Positions 45,844 through 54,393 of a stretch of DNA of 64,000 nucleotides are shown piece after piece (the stretch's first letter is position 1; the number at the start of each line of letters is the position of its first letter). The position numbers and the translations under genes were made by a program. Under the pieces are notes generated by a model. That model was not told the DNA's origin. It did not search any database and worked only from the letters and a program-made list of their open reading frames with translations. The DNA comes from Paraflavitalea sp. CAU 1676 (lineage in GTDB: Bacteria > Bacteroidota > Bacteroidia > Chitinophagales > Chitinophagaceae). The stretch spans positions 186,001-250,000 of the forward strand of contig NZ_JARHUJ010000006.1 of NCBI RefSeq assembly GCF_029223285.1, given 5' to 3'.

Positions 45844-46443
45844 TTGCTCAAATCTTTTCACCAGGAGGTGTTTATTGAAGCGGGTTGCGATGAGGCCGGC
45901 AGGGGTTGCCTGGCCGGTCCTGTATTTGCAGCGGCCGTCATCCTTCCCAAAGACTTTTACCATCCTTTACTCAATGACTCCAAGCAGGTAACGGAAGAGC
46001 AGCGCTATGAACTTAGGCCGGTGATCGAAAAAGAGGCTATCAGCTATGCCGTCGGCATTGTCGATCACGAAGAGATCGACCTGATCAATATTCTCAAAGC
46101 TTCCTTTAAAGCGATGCACCTCGCCATCGAACAACTCAAAACAAAGCCGGAACTGTTGCTGATTGACGGCAACCGCTTTACGCCCTACCCTTCCATTAAG
46201 CACGAGTGCATCATCAAGGGCGATGGTATCTACGCTTCTATTGCTGCTGCCAGTATCCTCGCAAAGACTTACCGCGACGATTACATGATGCAACTGCACG
46301 AGGCCTTCCCTCAATACAAATGGAATTCGAATAAAGGATATGCGACGCTGCAGCACCGCAACGCGATCGGCGAACATGGCATGAGCCCCTATCACCGCAA
46401 ATCGTTCCAGTGCCTGCCTTCGCAGCTGGAGCTCGATCTCTGA
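45844..46443 (+). CDS. rnhB: Ribonuclease HII
   Basis: A 199-residue enzyme removing RNA from RNA-DNA hybrids, including misinserted ribonucleotides. The catalytic carboxylates appear in [10 protein letters not shown] and [29 protein letters not shown] is the family signature. No ATG is available near the N-terminus. TTG at 45844 ([14 protein letters not shown]) is chosen because the upstream TTG at 45826 lies in the promoter element. It ends 15 bases before a convergent acetyltransferase gene. Confidence 0.93.
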   Translation: MLKSFHQEVFIEAGCDEAGRGCLAGPVFAAAVILPKDFYHPLLNDSKQVTEEQRYELRPVIEKEAISYAVGIVDHEEIDLINILKASFKAMHLAIEQLKTKPELLLIDGNRFTPYPSIKHECIIKGDGIYASIAAASILAKTYRDDYMMQLHEAFPQYKWNSNKGYATLQHRNAIGEHGMSPYHRKSFQCLPSQLELDL

Positions 46444-46458
46444 TACAGCCTGATTATA

Positions 46459-47073
46459 TCAATACATCATTTCGGGAAAAAAACTGGCTGCTCGCTCGGG
46501 CCATTCGTTCTTCAGCATACTGAAATAAATGGAATCCCTGCGGCGGTCGTGGTGCATCTGCATGTGGCTGCGGAGTACGCCTTCGGGGATCATGCCCACT
46601 TTTAAGAGGGCGGCTTTGGCGCGCTCATTGAGGTTATCGGTCTTGATCTCTACCCTTTCCATTTTCATGACGCCGAAGGCATAACTCAACAATGCGAACT
46701 TAGCCTGTTTATTGATGCCCATGCCAATATAATCAGGCCCCAGCCAGCTGGATCCTATTTCAAGCCGCTTGTCGAAAAAAGATATATTGAGGTAGCTGGT
46801 ACTGCCGCAGATGGTTTTGGTGTCTTTATCGATAACCACGAAGGGTACCCGTTTGCCCTGTGCACGCTCGGTCAGCAGATCATCGATCCAATTGCGCAGT
46901 GCCTGTGCATCATCGAGTTCCTGCACAAAATATTTCCAGGTTTCCCTGGATTGGGCGAGTGGATACAGGGCATCGAAATCGGCCGGAGTGAGCAGGCGTA
47001 GTTTTACCCGTTGTGTTTCCAGTTCGAAGGTATCGGGAAATAGCCGTTGGTATTCTTTCAGGTATGGAGGCAT
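46459..47073 (-). CDS. GNAT family N-acetyltransferase (RimJ/RimL-like)
   Basis: A 204-residue acetyltransferase. It has the RimJ/L layout: TQRVKLRLLTPADFDAL at the start, WLGPDYIGMGINKQAKFALLSYAF around the acetyl-CoA site, and RVEIKTDNLNERAKAALLKVG toward the end. The substrate could be a protein N-terminus or a small molecule. It is a single gene transcribed away from the Sua5-like gene that lies upstream on the same strand. Confidence 0.88.
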   Translation of the reverse strand: MPPYLKEYQRLFPDTFELETQRVKLRLLTPADFDALYPLAQSRETWKYFVQELDDAQALRNWIDDLLTERAQGKRVPFVVIDKDTKTICGSTSYLNISFFDKRLEIGSSWLGPDYIGMGINKQAKFALLSYAFGVMKMERVEIKTDNLNERAKAALLKVGMIPEGVLRSHMQMHHDRRRDSIYFSMLKNEWPERAASFFPEMMY

Positions 47074-47110
47074 GGCGATCGTACTATTAGGGGGGCGAAT
47101 ATACGGCCAA

Positions 47111-47722
47111 TTATTCAGCTACCCATTCACCGGCACCCTGGCGTATAATCACAGGTTCTTCACCCGTACAGTCTACCACAGTAGAAGGTACCATACCACC
47201 AATGCCGCCGTCGGCTACTATGTCGACCAGTTTTTCGAAGTTGGCGTACATCAGTTCGGGATCGGTGTATTCTTCCACCATATCACCCGGCAACGTGGTA
47301 CTGAGGATGGGGTGACCGAGTTCTTTGACGATAGCGCGGGCAATATTGTTATCGGGGACGCGGATACCGATGGTATCTTTTTTGCTTTTGAGGATCTTCG
47401 GCACTTCCTTGCTGGCAGGCAGGATGAATGTGTAAGGCCCCGGCAGGTAGCTTTTCAGCATCCGGTACAGCGGGGTCGATATACTTTTGGTATATTGACT
47501 AAGATCGCTGAGATCGTGGCAAATAAAGGAAAACTGGGCCTTCTGGGGATTGATCTGCTTGATGCGACAGATACGCTCGATGGCTTTTTGCTGGAAGATA
47601 TCGCAGCCCAGACCATAAATGGTATCGGTAGGGTAAATGATCACTTCACCCTTGGCCAATCCCGACACAATGGTTTGAATATTACGGGGCTGTGGATTAT
47701 CGGGATGAAGATGTAATAGCAT
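47111..47722 (-). CDS. L-threonylcarbamoyladenylate synthase (Sua5/YciO/YrdC family)
   Basis: A 203-residue protein from the ATG at 47722 (MLLHLHPDNPQ); the longer frame adds nine codons. The core signature KGEVIIYPTDTIYGLGCDIF is followed by PGPYTFILPA and IGIRVPDN, as in YrdC domains that form threonylcarbamoyl-AMP for the t6A37 tRNA modification. It lacks the C-terminal Sua5 domain. The YciO subgroup lacks proven activity, so the exact role is left open. Confidence 0.88.
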   Translation of the reverse strand: MLLHLHPDNPQPRNIQTIVSGLAKGEVIIYPTDTIYGLGCDIFQQKAIERICRIKQINPQKAQFSFICHDLSDLSQYTKSISTPLYRMLKSYLPGPYTFILPASKEVPKILKSKKDTIGIRVPDNNIARAIVKELGHPILSTTLPGDMVEEYTDPELMYANFEKLVDIVADGGIGGMVPSTVVDCTGEEPVIIRQGAGEWVAE

Positions 47723-47875
47723 ACCGGTAAAGTTAGCGGTAAAAGTCAAAGAATCAGCAAAAAGCAGGTCCGCGGCGCAACAATTGGCCGCCCGCAGTTG
47801 TCAGATTATCAACATATTCGGCAAGGTCATTCCATGAATTTGTATTTAATATTAAATTAGCGCAAAATTTTGTCC

Positions 47876-48763
47876 ATGCGTTTACAAACTGTTGATAGAG
47901 TAGATTCTATAGGAGGAGACGAGTTTCAGCAGCGCTTTTATAAACCGATGAAGCCGGTGGTCATCAGGGATCTGGCCAAGGATTGGCCGGCCTATCAAAA
48001 ATGGAACTGGAATTTTTTTAAAGAAAAGGTAGGTGACAAACGGGTAGGCCTGTACAACAATGTGAAGAGCGATGCCTATACCCCCATTAATACTGCAGAT
48101 GACTATAAGACCTTTGGCGAATACATCGATATGATATCCCAGGGTCCTGCCGGCTGGCGGATCTTCCTGTTCAATATTTTCGATCATGCGCCGGAGTTGA
48201 CACAGGATTTTGAGTGGCCCGAGCATATGATGAGGGGGTTCGTCAAGAAGTTCCCGATGTTGTTTACGGGTGGGGCTACGAGCATCACGCATATGCATTT
48301 CGATATCGACATGTCGCATATCCTGCATACCCAGTTCCAGGGCAGAAAGCGGGTATTGTTGTTTCCCTTCGAGGAACAACACAAATTGTACCGCAAGCCT
48401 TTTGAAGTGTTGAGCCTGGCCGACTTTTCGAACTACAATGTAGATGGCAAGGTGGATTACAGTAAGTTCCCCGCCCTGAAACTGGCGCAGGGATATGAAG
48501 TGATCCTGGAGCATGGCGATACTTTATTCATGCCTGCGGGATACTGGCATCATATGGAATACCTCGACAGTGGGTTTGCGATGAGTTTAAGAGCTTTGCA
48601 ATCTTCGATCAGTGGCAAACTACAGGGCGCCTGGAACCTGTTTGGGATGCGCAGTATCGACACGCTGATGAAAAAGACAGCACCCAAGTGGTGGTATGAT
48701 TACAAGAAAGACAAATTGTACAAGGCTGCGGAAAAGGAAATGAGCTTTCATTCCGTTTCTTAG
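47876..48763 (+). CDS. Cupin-like JmjC-type oxygenase
   Basis: A 295-residue protein from the ATG at 47876; the open frame could start with TTG two codons earlier. The cupin_8/JmjC pattern is complete: KPVVIRDLAKDWPAYQKW near the start, first iron ligands in THMHFDID (HxD) and a second His in PAGYWHHMEYL, with LEHGDTLFMPAG in between. It probably binds Fe(II) and 2-oxoglutarate and hydroxylates a protein, possibly ribosomal. The target is unknown. A weak leaderless promoter (aaattttg) ends four bases before the start. Confidence 0.88.
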   Translation: MRLQTVDRVDSIGGDEFQQRFYKPMKPVVIRDLAKDWPAYQKWNWNFFKEKVGDKRVGLYNNVKSDAYTPINTADDYKTFGEYIDMISQGPAGWRIFLFNIFDHAPELTQDFEWPEHMMRGFVKKFPMLFTGGATSITHMHFDIDMSHILHTQFQGRKRVLLFPFEEQHKLYRKPFEVLSLADFSNYNVDGKVDYSKFPALKLAQGYEVILEHGDTLFMPAGYWHHMEYLDSGFAMSLRALQSSISGKLQGAWNLFGMRSIDTLMKKTAPKWWYDYKKDKLYKAAEKEMSFHSVS

Positions 48764-48904
48764 TAGTTTTAAAATAGATCCGAACCCTTAACTATTGCGC
48801 AATCAGGCGCCTGTTGATCGTGTTGCCCGCTTAATAAGAATAGTTGATCTATCTTAATAAATGGGTGCAAATACTCTATTCATTAAAAATTCTTGAGGAA
48901 ATTA

Positions 48905-48935
48905 TTGATTTTTAAGAAAACTGTGATTACTTTTA
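48905..48935 (+). promoter_or_regulatory. Promoter-like element of the orphan unit
   Basis: TTG at 48905-48907, a 20-base spacer and tactttta at 48928-48935 match the Bacteroidota pattern at 7 of 8 positions of the -7 box. The predicted start is about 48942. Confidence 0.4.
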
Positions 48936-49420
48936 CCCTGCTTATGTGCTGAACCACTATTCACACCTCCAAAGCATTACAATCTCCAATCTCCTCATTC
49001 CAACCATCCAATTTCCAGTCCTGTTTCATTTTCCGGTACTATCGAAAAAGAAAGAACAAGTTAGCCTTGTACCATATAAGATTGTCCGCGACCCTTATAA
49101 ATTGATTTTACCTCTGTCACGTTGTTTACGACCCTGTGCGTTTTGGCCACCCAAATCATGTGCGTTGCTGTAGCCAAAACCATCTGCTCTTACTTCAAGG
49201 TATTAGCAGTAAAAATCAAAGTGAAGTATTAAAAGTGCTCATCTCAACAAGAAGAATTCCTCTTCCAGGCATACGTCCTGTTGGCTGGGCTGCTTTATAA
49301 TCTCTTCACCATTTGTTGAAGAATCCAATTCAAGACCATTATCAGGTTCCTTTAAACTGAATTTATATATACTGAATATATAGTTACCTTCTTTCTTTTT
49401 GTGGTTTCAGAGGTAAGCAC

Positions 49421-49453
49421 AGGCCGGCGATTTCCATCGCTGGCTTTCTTTTT
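49421..49453 (+). terminator. Intrinsic terminator without an assigned gene
   Basis: The stem gccggcgat / atcgctggc (one G-T pair, loop ttcc) is followed on plus by ttctttttt. The minus side has no T-tract, so it serves a plus-strand transcript. Confidence 0.8.
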
Positions 49454-49514
49454 TATAATGAATTACCCGATTCGGATTTGTAATAACTGACAGGGCAGTA
49501 AATACAATTGAGAG

Positions 49515-49536
49515 GCGGGGTCATTGAATGACCCGC
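49515..49536. other. Hairpin downstream of the oxidoreductase beta gene
   Basis: Arms gcgggg-tca and tga-cccgc pair around a short loop, 56 bases after the minus-strand stop. It lacks a T-tract and is at best a weak terminator. Confidence 0.4.
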
Positions 49537-49591
49537 ACTCCGGTTATGCAATGTTGAAACGTTAGTAGGCTGGAGATCGATCGAAGCAGGA

Positions 49592-50623
49592 TCAGGAAAT
49601 TGTCCACGTTTCATGCCCACGCAAAAGTTTATCGAGATTACCCGCACCTTTTGATTGGATGACCTCCTGCAATTGCAACTCCATCATTTCCTCGTAACAA
49701 GGTCTGTCGGTTTCATAGAACACCCCGAATGGGCGGGGCAGGTGTCCGTCTATGCGCGGATCATCGAACATACGCACCAGCAGCTGCGCTTTATTGGAAT
49801 CGCGCTCATCGTGTATCCACAGGTCATCGGCACCGGCACCATCGCCGAGGTCGACGATTACCGGCTTAAAGCCATCGAGCTTGATGCCTTTGTTTCGTTG
49901 TGCTCCAAAAATGAGCGGTTTTCCCTGCTCGAGAAAGAGGGTATTATCGGGCTTGGTCGCTTTTTCGGTGAATGGCTCAAAAGCTGCATCATTGAAAATG
50001 TTGCAGTTCTGATAGATCTCGAGGAAGGAAGATCCCTTGTGCTGGTGACTACGGACCAGCGATTCCTGCAGGTGTTTGGGATCACGATCCATCGTGCGCG
50101 CCACGAAGGTAGCATCGGCCCCTAAGGCCAGCGCTAGTGGGTTAAAGGGATGATCGATGCTGCCATAGGGGGTAGACTTGGTAACCTTCTGCTCTTCAGA
50201 GGTGGGCGAATACTGTCCTTTGGTGAGGCCGTATATCTGGTTGTTGAAGAGCATGATATTGACATCGAAGTTTCGACGCAATAAATGAATGGTATGATTA
50301 CCTCCTATGCTGAGGCCATCGCCATCGCCGGTGACGATCCATACGCTCAGGTCGGGCCTGGCAGCCTTAAGGCCACTCGCTACCGCTGTTGCACGGCCAT
50401 GGATAGAGTGCATGCCATAGGTGTTCATATAATAGGGAAACCGGCTGCTGCAGCCGATGCCTGATATGATCACTATGTTTTCGCGGGCAATACCTAGTCC
50501 GGGCATGATCTTTTGAACCTGCGCCAGGATGGAATAGTCGCCACAGCCGGGACACCACCGGACTTCCTGATCGGTGGCGAAATCTTTTGGTGTCAATATG
50601 GGGATCGATGCGGCTTCGCTCAT
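49592..50623 (-). CDS. 2-oxoacid:ferredoxin oxidoreductase subunit beta
   Basis: A 343-residue thiamine-diphosphate subunit of a KorAB/OFOR enzyme that decarboxylates 2-oxoglutarate or similar acids to acyl-CoA, with electrons passed to ferredoxin. Cluster ligands Cys24 and Cys27 (WCPGCGDYS) and Cys58 (GIGCSSR) and a late Cys in YQNCNIFND are present, with the thiamine site TGDGDGLSIGGNH and NNQIYGLTKGQ. No alpha subunit is in the window: the gene upstream is an AhpD-like protein and the stretch downstream is empty. Confidence 0.93.
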   Translation of the reverse strand: MSEAASIPILTPKDFATDQEVRWCPGCGDYSILAQVQKIMPGLGIARENIVIISGIGCSSRFPYYMNTYGMHSIHGRATAVASGLKAARPDLSVWIVTGDGDGLSIGGNHTIHLLRRNFDVNIMLFNNQIYGLTKGQYSPTSEEQKVTKSTPYGSIDHPFNPLALALGADATFVARTMDRDPKHLQESLVRSHQHKGSSFLEIYQNCNIFNDAAFEPFTEKATKPDNTLFLEQGKPLIFGAQRNKGIKLDGFKPVIVDLGDGAGADDLWIHDERDSNKAQLLVRMFDDPRIDGHLPRPFGVFYETDRPCYEEMMELQLQEVIQSKGAGNLDKLLRGHETWTIS

Positions 50624-50692
50624 ATCCTAAATTTACAAAATTTAGGGCACCCGGCCTTTTTTGAAAGCCAGGGGCGAAAACAGCCGGATAAG

Positions 50693-51040
50693 CTACTGAC
50701 CGCTCACCAGCTCTTCCCAATATTCTGCAGCGCGGCGGGTGTGCGGTACCACGATGGTGCCACCCACAATATTGGCCACGGCAAACACTTCATACATCTC
50801 GGCAGTGTTGACACCCAGCTCATGACTTTTGCCCAGGTGGTATTTGATGCAATCGTCGCAACGCAGTACCATGCTGGCTACCAGTCCCAACAACTCCTTG
50901 GTCTTTTTATCGAGCGCACCTTCCTCATAGGTATTGGTATCGAGGTTCCACAACCGCTTTAATACCAGGTTGTCTTTACTGAGTATCACTTCATTCATTT
51001 TAGCTCGGTAATCATTGAACTCCTGTACTAGCTGGCCCAT
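50693..51040 (-). CDS. Carboxymuconolactone decarboxylase family (AhpD-like) protein
   Basis: A 115-residue protein with the AhpD-type motif CDDCIKYHLGKSHELG (Cys61, Cys64 and His68), used in thiol relay to reduce peroxides. The rest fits the CMD fold (TKELLGLVASMVLR, EMYEVFAVANIVGG). The motif argues for redox activity over decarboxylation. It lies 69 bases before the oxidoreductase beta gene, on the same strand, so it may protect or service an oxygen-sensitive enzyme. A -7 box lies just upstream. Confidence 0.9.
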   Translation of the reverse strand: MGQLVQEFNDYRAKMNEVILSKDNLVLKRLWNLDTNTYEEGALDKKTKELLGLVASMVLRCDDCIKYHLGKSHELGVNTAEMYEVFAVANIVGGTIVVPHTRRAAEYWEELVSGQ

Positions 51041-51060
51041 AATTTTTCTTGTTTATTGTA

Positions 51061-51068
51061 CAAAATTA
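51061..51068 (-). promoter_or_regulatory. -7 element of the AhpD-like/oxidoreductase operon
   Basis: Minus-strand taattttg matches TANNTTTG. The predicted start is about 51054, leaving a 14-base leader. No clear -33 TTG is seen. Confidence 0.4.
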
Positions 51069-51148
51069 AGAAAGCGCTGAATTCATCATTTACGTGTAAT
51101 GTAAAACCCTATCTATTCGTACATTCAGCACTTCAAAAATGTTACATG

Positions 51149-53299
51149 ATGAAATTTCTCTATTCGGGTATCCTCTTTGCCGGTTGCACGTTTAGCGCCG
51201 TGGCTCAATCGCCCAAAGAACCGGTAAAAATAACCGATATGCTGAAGATCAAAACAGCAGGCGCTGTAACAATCAGCAAGGATGGCAGTAAAGCGGCGTT
51301 CAATGTGATGACGATTGAACCCGACGGCGACAGCAAGACCGATTTCAAATACAATACCCAGGTTTGGATGGTGCCCACCGACGGCAGTTCGCAGCCCAGG
51401 CAGCTTACCAGCCGCGAAAGCGCCATGCAGCCCGCCTGGAGCCCCGACGGAAGGCAGCTGGCTTTTGTTCGTGCGGCAGACGGTAAATCGCAGATCTTCC
51501 TGCTTTCACTGGATGGTGGAGAGGCTGTTCAGCTTACCAAATTCAAATATGGCGCTGCTGCACCTGTATGGAGCCCCGATGGCAAGCAACTCCTGTTTGC
51601 AGCCAGCGTACCCTTCAAAGACCTGCTGAAAGACGCAGAACTGAATCCAGGTAAACAGTCGCCCCGTTGGCCGGCAGAAAAGCCTGGCTTTGCAAAAAAT
51701 GAGCAACTCACAGCCGCTGAGGTTAAGGCTGATCCGGATGGCAGCCTCGATGAAGTGCGCGCCTACCTCGACAACAATGCCAACGACCGCAAGGCACGGA
51801 TATTCAACAAGCTCAATTTCCTGGATGAGACGAATATCTCATCCGATATGAGTTTCAACCACTACTTTGTCGTGAATGCCGTGGCTGGCGCTACGCCTGT
51901 AGCGATCACCAAAGGTTTTTACCGGTTCAACGGTGCCGGCTTTACGCCCGATGGCAAACAGCTTTTGCTGGCAGGTGATGTGGACTCGCTGGAACATCCG
52001 GACCGCTCTTTGGAGAGCCAGCTCTTTTTAGTGAATACTAATGGAACCAATTTCAGGAAGGTGCTGGGCGAAGACGGTAAAGTATACTCCAATCCGCGCA
52101 TTTCCCCATCGGGTAAATGGATTGCCTTTCAACACGGCACTACCTCATTCGTAAACGTACCGGCACTGGCCATCATGCCGCTGAACGGTACGGCTAAAGA
52201 CATCGTCGATATCCCTTTCGACCGTAATAAGGGTACGGTTACCTGGAGCGCAGATGAGCAATTCCTGTATTTCACGGCGCAAAGCAATGGAGGTATGCCA
52301 CTTTACCGGGCAGACATAAAATCCCGTAAGGTTGACCAACTAACCGATTATAACAGTGGCATCAGCAGCTTTGATATAACGGGCAATAAACTCGTGTATG
52401 TAAAGGCCGAAGTAGCGAATCCCTTTGAATTATACCTCGCTGATGCGGCCGCCAAAAACCCGAAGCGCATCAGTAATTTTAATGAGTGGGTGAACAACAA
52501 GCTGATCTCCCAACCCGAAAAGAAAACCTTCACCAACAGCAAGGGCATGACGGTTGAGTACTGGGTGATGAAGCCCGCCAATTATGTGGCCGGCAAAAAA
52601 TATCCGGTGGTGCTGGAGATCCATGGCGGTCCTTCTGCGATGTGGGGACCCGGCGAAAGCAGCATGTGGCACGAGTTTCAATATTTCTGCAGCAAGGGCT
52701 ACGGTGTTGTATACTGTAATCCCCGCGGCAGTGGCGGCTACGGAGTCGATTTTCTGCGCGGCAATATTAATGACTGGGGGGCAGGCCCTTCCAGTGATGT
52801 GCTAACGGCGCTGGACAAGGCGGTGGCAGAGGGCTGGGCCGATACCTCCAGGCTCACCATCACCGGCGGTTCCTATGCAGGCTACCTCGTTGCCTGGATC
52901 ATTGCCCATGACCAACGATTTAAAGCCGCTTGTTCGCAGCGGGGTGTTTATGACCTGGCCACCTTTTTTGGCGAAGGCAATGCCTGGCGCCTGGTGCCCA
53001 ACTATTTCGGAGGCTATCCCTGGGAGCCTGCCACCAAAGCTATCCTTGAAAGAGAGTCGCCGATCAACTACGTGCAAAACATGCATACACCCTATATCGT
53101 ATTCCATGGCGACAACGACCGCCGCACCGGTTTCGTGCAGAGTGAAATGTTGTACCACAGCCTTAAAGCGCTTGGCCGGCCAGTTGAATATGTACGCCAC
53201 CCGAATGCAACGCATGAGATCACCCGCAGCGGCGATAACCGCCAGCGGATCGATCAGCTGCTGCGTACCTGGGAGTTCTTTCAGCGGTATATCCAGTAG
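51149..53299 (+). CDS. Secreted S9 family prolyl oligopeptidase
   Basis: A 716-residue exported peptidase. The ATG at 51149 begins a signal peptide (MKFLYSGILFAGCTFSAVAQ); an adjacent ATG and a far upstream one are rejected. Residues about 30-440 form a beta propeller (PAWSPDGRQLAFVR, PVWSPDGKQLLFAA). The catalytic domain has Ser575 (GGSYAGYL), Asp657 (HGDNDRRTG) and His689 (NATHEI), the dipeptidyl/acylaminoacyl peptidase triad. It acts in the periplasm on peptides or modified N-termini. A long hairpin terminator follows. Confidence 0.94.
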   Translation: MKFLYSGILFAGCTFSAVAQSPKEPVKITDMLKIKTAGAVTISKDGSKAAFNVMTIEPDGDSKTDFKYNTQVWMVPTDGSSQPRQLTSRESAMQPAWSPDGRQLAFVRAADGKSQIFLLSLDGGEAVQLTKFKYGAAAPVWSPDGKQLLFAASVPFKDLLKDAELNPGKQSPRWPAEKPGFAKNEQLTAAEVKADPDGSLDEVRAYLDNNANDRKARIFNKLNFLDETNISSDMSFNHYFVVNAVAGATPVAITKGFYRFNGAGFTPDGKQLLLAGDVDSLEHPDRSLESQLFLVNTNGTNFRKVLGEDGKVYSNPRISPSGKWIAFQHGTTSFVNVPALAIMPLNGTAKDIVDIPFDRNKGTVTWSADEQFLYFTAQSNGGMPLYRADIKSRKVDQLTDYNSGISSFDITGNKLVYVKAEVANPFELYLADAAAKNPKRISNFNEWVNNKLISQPEKKTFTNSKGMTVEYWVMKPANYVAGKKYPVVLEIHGGPSAMWGPGESSMWHEFQYFCSKGYGVVYCNPRGSGGYGVDFLRGNINDWGAGPSSDVLTALDKAVAEGWADTSRLTITGGSYAGYLVAWIIAHDQRFKAACSQRGVYDLATFFGEGNAWRLVPNYFGGYPWEPATKAILERESPINYVQNMHTPYIVFHGDNDRRTGFVQSEMLYHSLKALGRPVEYVRHPNATHEITRSGDNRQRIDQLLRTWEFFQRYIQ

Positions 53300-53378
53300 C
53301 ATGTTGAGTGACGGTGGATACCCTTCAACCATTCAATTCTTCATTCCAACGGCATTTTAGGCATTGTGCCGATTAGGG

Positions 53379-53431
53379 CTGGTTGATTTACCCTTAGCAG
53401 AATAGCTTTAGGTAAATCAACCAGCTTTTTT
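53379..53431 (+). terminator. Terminator of the S9 peptidase gene
   Basis: A perfect 14-bp stem (53379-53392 with 53411-53424, 18-base loop) is followed by cttttttatgg. The T-tract leads directly into the ATG of the next gene at 53432. Confidence 0.88.
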
Positions 53432-54235
53432 ATGGCTACCGGAAAATTATATATGGCGGTGTTTGTTGCGGCGTTTACGGCGCTGGTATCCTGTGGCGAC
53501 AAAGATCCGTTGCCGCCGCCCGCCGCAAAGCCTGTAACGGACCAGTTTGATGTGCGCATACGGGACATCGTTGTAACCAATTCCCCATCTCCGTACTATG
53601 GCTTTACGTATAACGATTCGGGGTACGTAACTTCTCTCAACTTCGCCAGCAGCCTTTATATTTACCACTACTACTACAAGAACCAACGTATCGATAGTGT
53701 TACCAGCACTTCGACCGACGCGCGTTATCTATTGTATAAGTACACCGGCAAGCTGGTAACCGGCGTGGATCAATTTAATGATGCCGGGAAATGGCTTGTT
53801 GTCACTATTCAGTATGACCAGCAAAACCGCGTGAGCAAAATGACATGGCGGCAAAAGTCGGCCACTGAGTTTGACAAGGTGAGTGAGTTTACTTATTATG
53901 ATGACGGCAATGTAAAACAATTGAAAAACACCTATCAGCCTGGCGGCATTACTTCGGTCGTGGACTATGAAGCTTATGACAACAAAAGGGGGGTAGACGG
54001 CTTTAGCATCTTCAAGGATTTCTGGGATCACGTGATCCTGTTGCCCGGAGTAAAGTTTCAGTATAACAACCCTGTTCGCATGAAGATCGTGAGTGGCCCC
54101 AATGAAAGAATAATCCGTCACGATTATGTTTACCGCGACTCATTGCCCATTGAGCGCAACTCGCATACGCAGGTAACTGGGGGGCCTTCGGCCGGACAGG
54201 CGTTTACGGGACACACTACATTCAGTTACTATTAA
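53432..54235 (+). CDS. Hypothetical lipoprotein with YD-like repeats
   Basis: A 267-residue protein. MATGKLYMAVFVAAFTALVSC is a lipoprotein signal with lipobox LVSC (Cys21) and a proline-rich linker (LPPPAAKPV). The mature part is built of short strand pairs of the YD/RHS-like type (YGFTYNDSGYVTSLNF, VTIQYDQQNRVSKMTW, SEFTYYDDGNVKQLKN), as in DUF4595-like Bacteroidota surface proteins. The role is unknown. Its start codon follows the terminator above almost without gap, so its expression may depend on read-through; a second ATG lies seven codons in. Confidence 0.75.
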   Translation: MATGKLYMAVFVAAFTALVSCGDKDPLPPPAAKPVTDQFDVRIRDIVVTNSPSPYYGFTYNDSGYVTSLNFASSLYIYHYYYKNQRIDSVTSTSTDARYLLYKYTGKLVTGVDQFNDAGKWLVVTIQYDQQNRVSKMTWRQKSATEFDKVSEFTYYDDGNVKQLKNTYQPGGITSVVDYEAYDNKRGVDGFSIFKDFWDHVILLPGVKFQYNNPVRMKIVSGPNERIIRHDYVYRDSLPIERNSHTQVTGGPSAGQAFTGHTTFSYY

Positions 54236-54393
54236 TGAACCTACGTGCTTCTTCTCAAATATCGCAGGTGACCTTATATACCTGCAAAAAAGACGCTCTT
54301 GATTTCCCGTTCCCAAAAATCGAAAAGTGAAGCTTTTGTAGTAGAATAGGCCTCGAGGCAACGCAGATCACTTTAATGCCGTTGAGCGCTTTC

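Larger units (their letters stand above)
48764..49591. other. Gene-poor region of 830 bases
   Basis: There is no convincing protein gene. A promoter-like element lies at 48905-48935 and a plus-strand terminator at 49421-49453, which frame about 500 bases. The 75-codon GTG frame at 48946 has a composition unlike the neighbours. A 53-codon stop-free stretch on minus near 49260-49410 has no start codon. A hairpin at 49515-49536 lies after korB. Confidence 0.55.

Noticed and set aside
48946-49173. 75-codon frame starting with GTG in the gene-poor stretch
   Set aside because: Low-complexity Leu/Pro/Ser-rich product with no homology I recognise; kept only as part of the orphan-transcript note.
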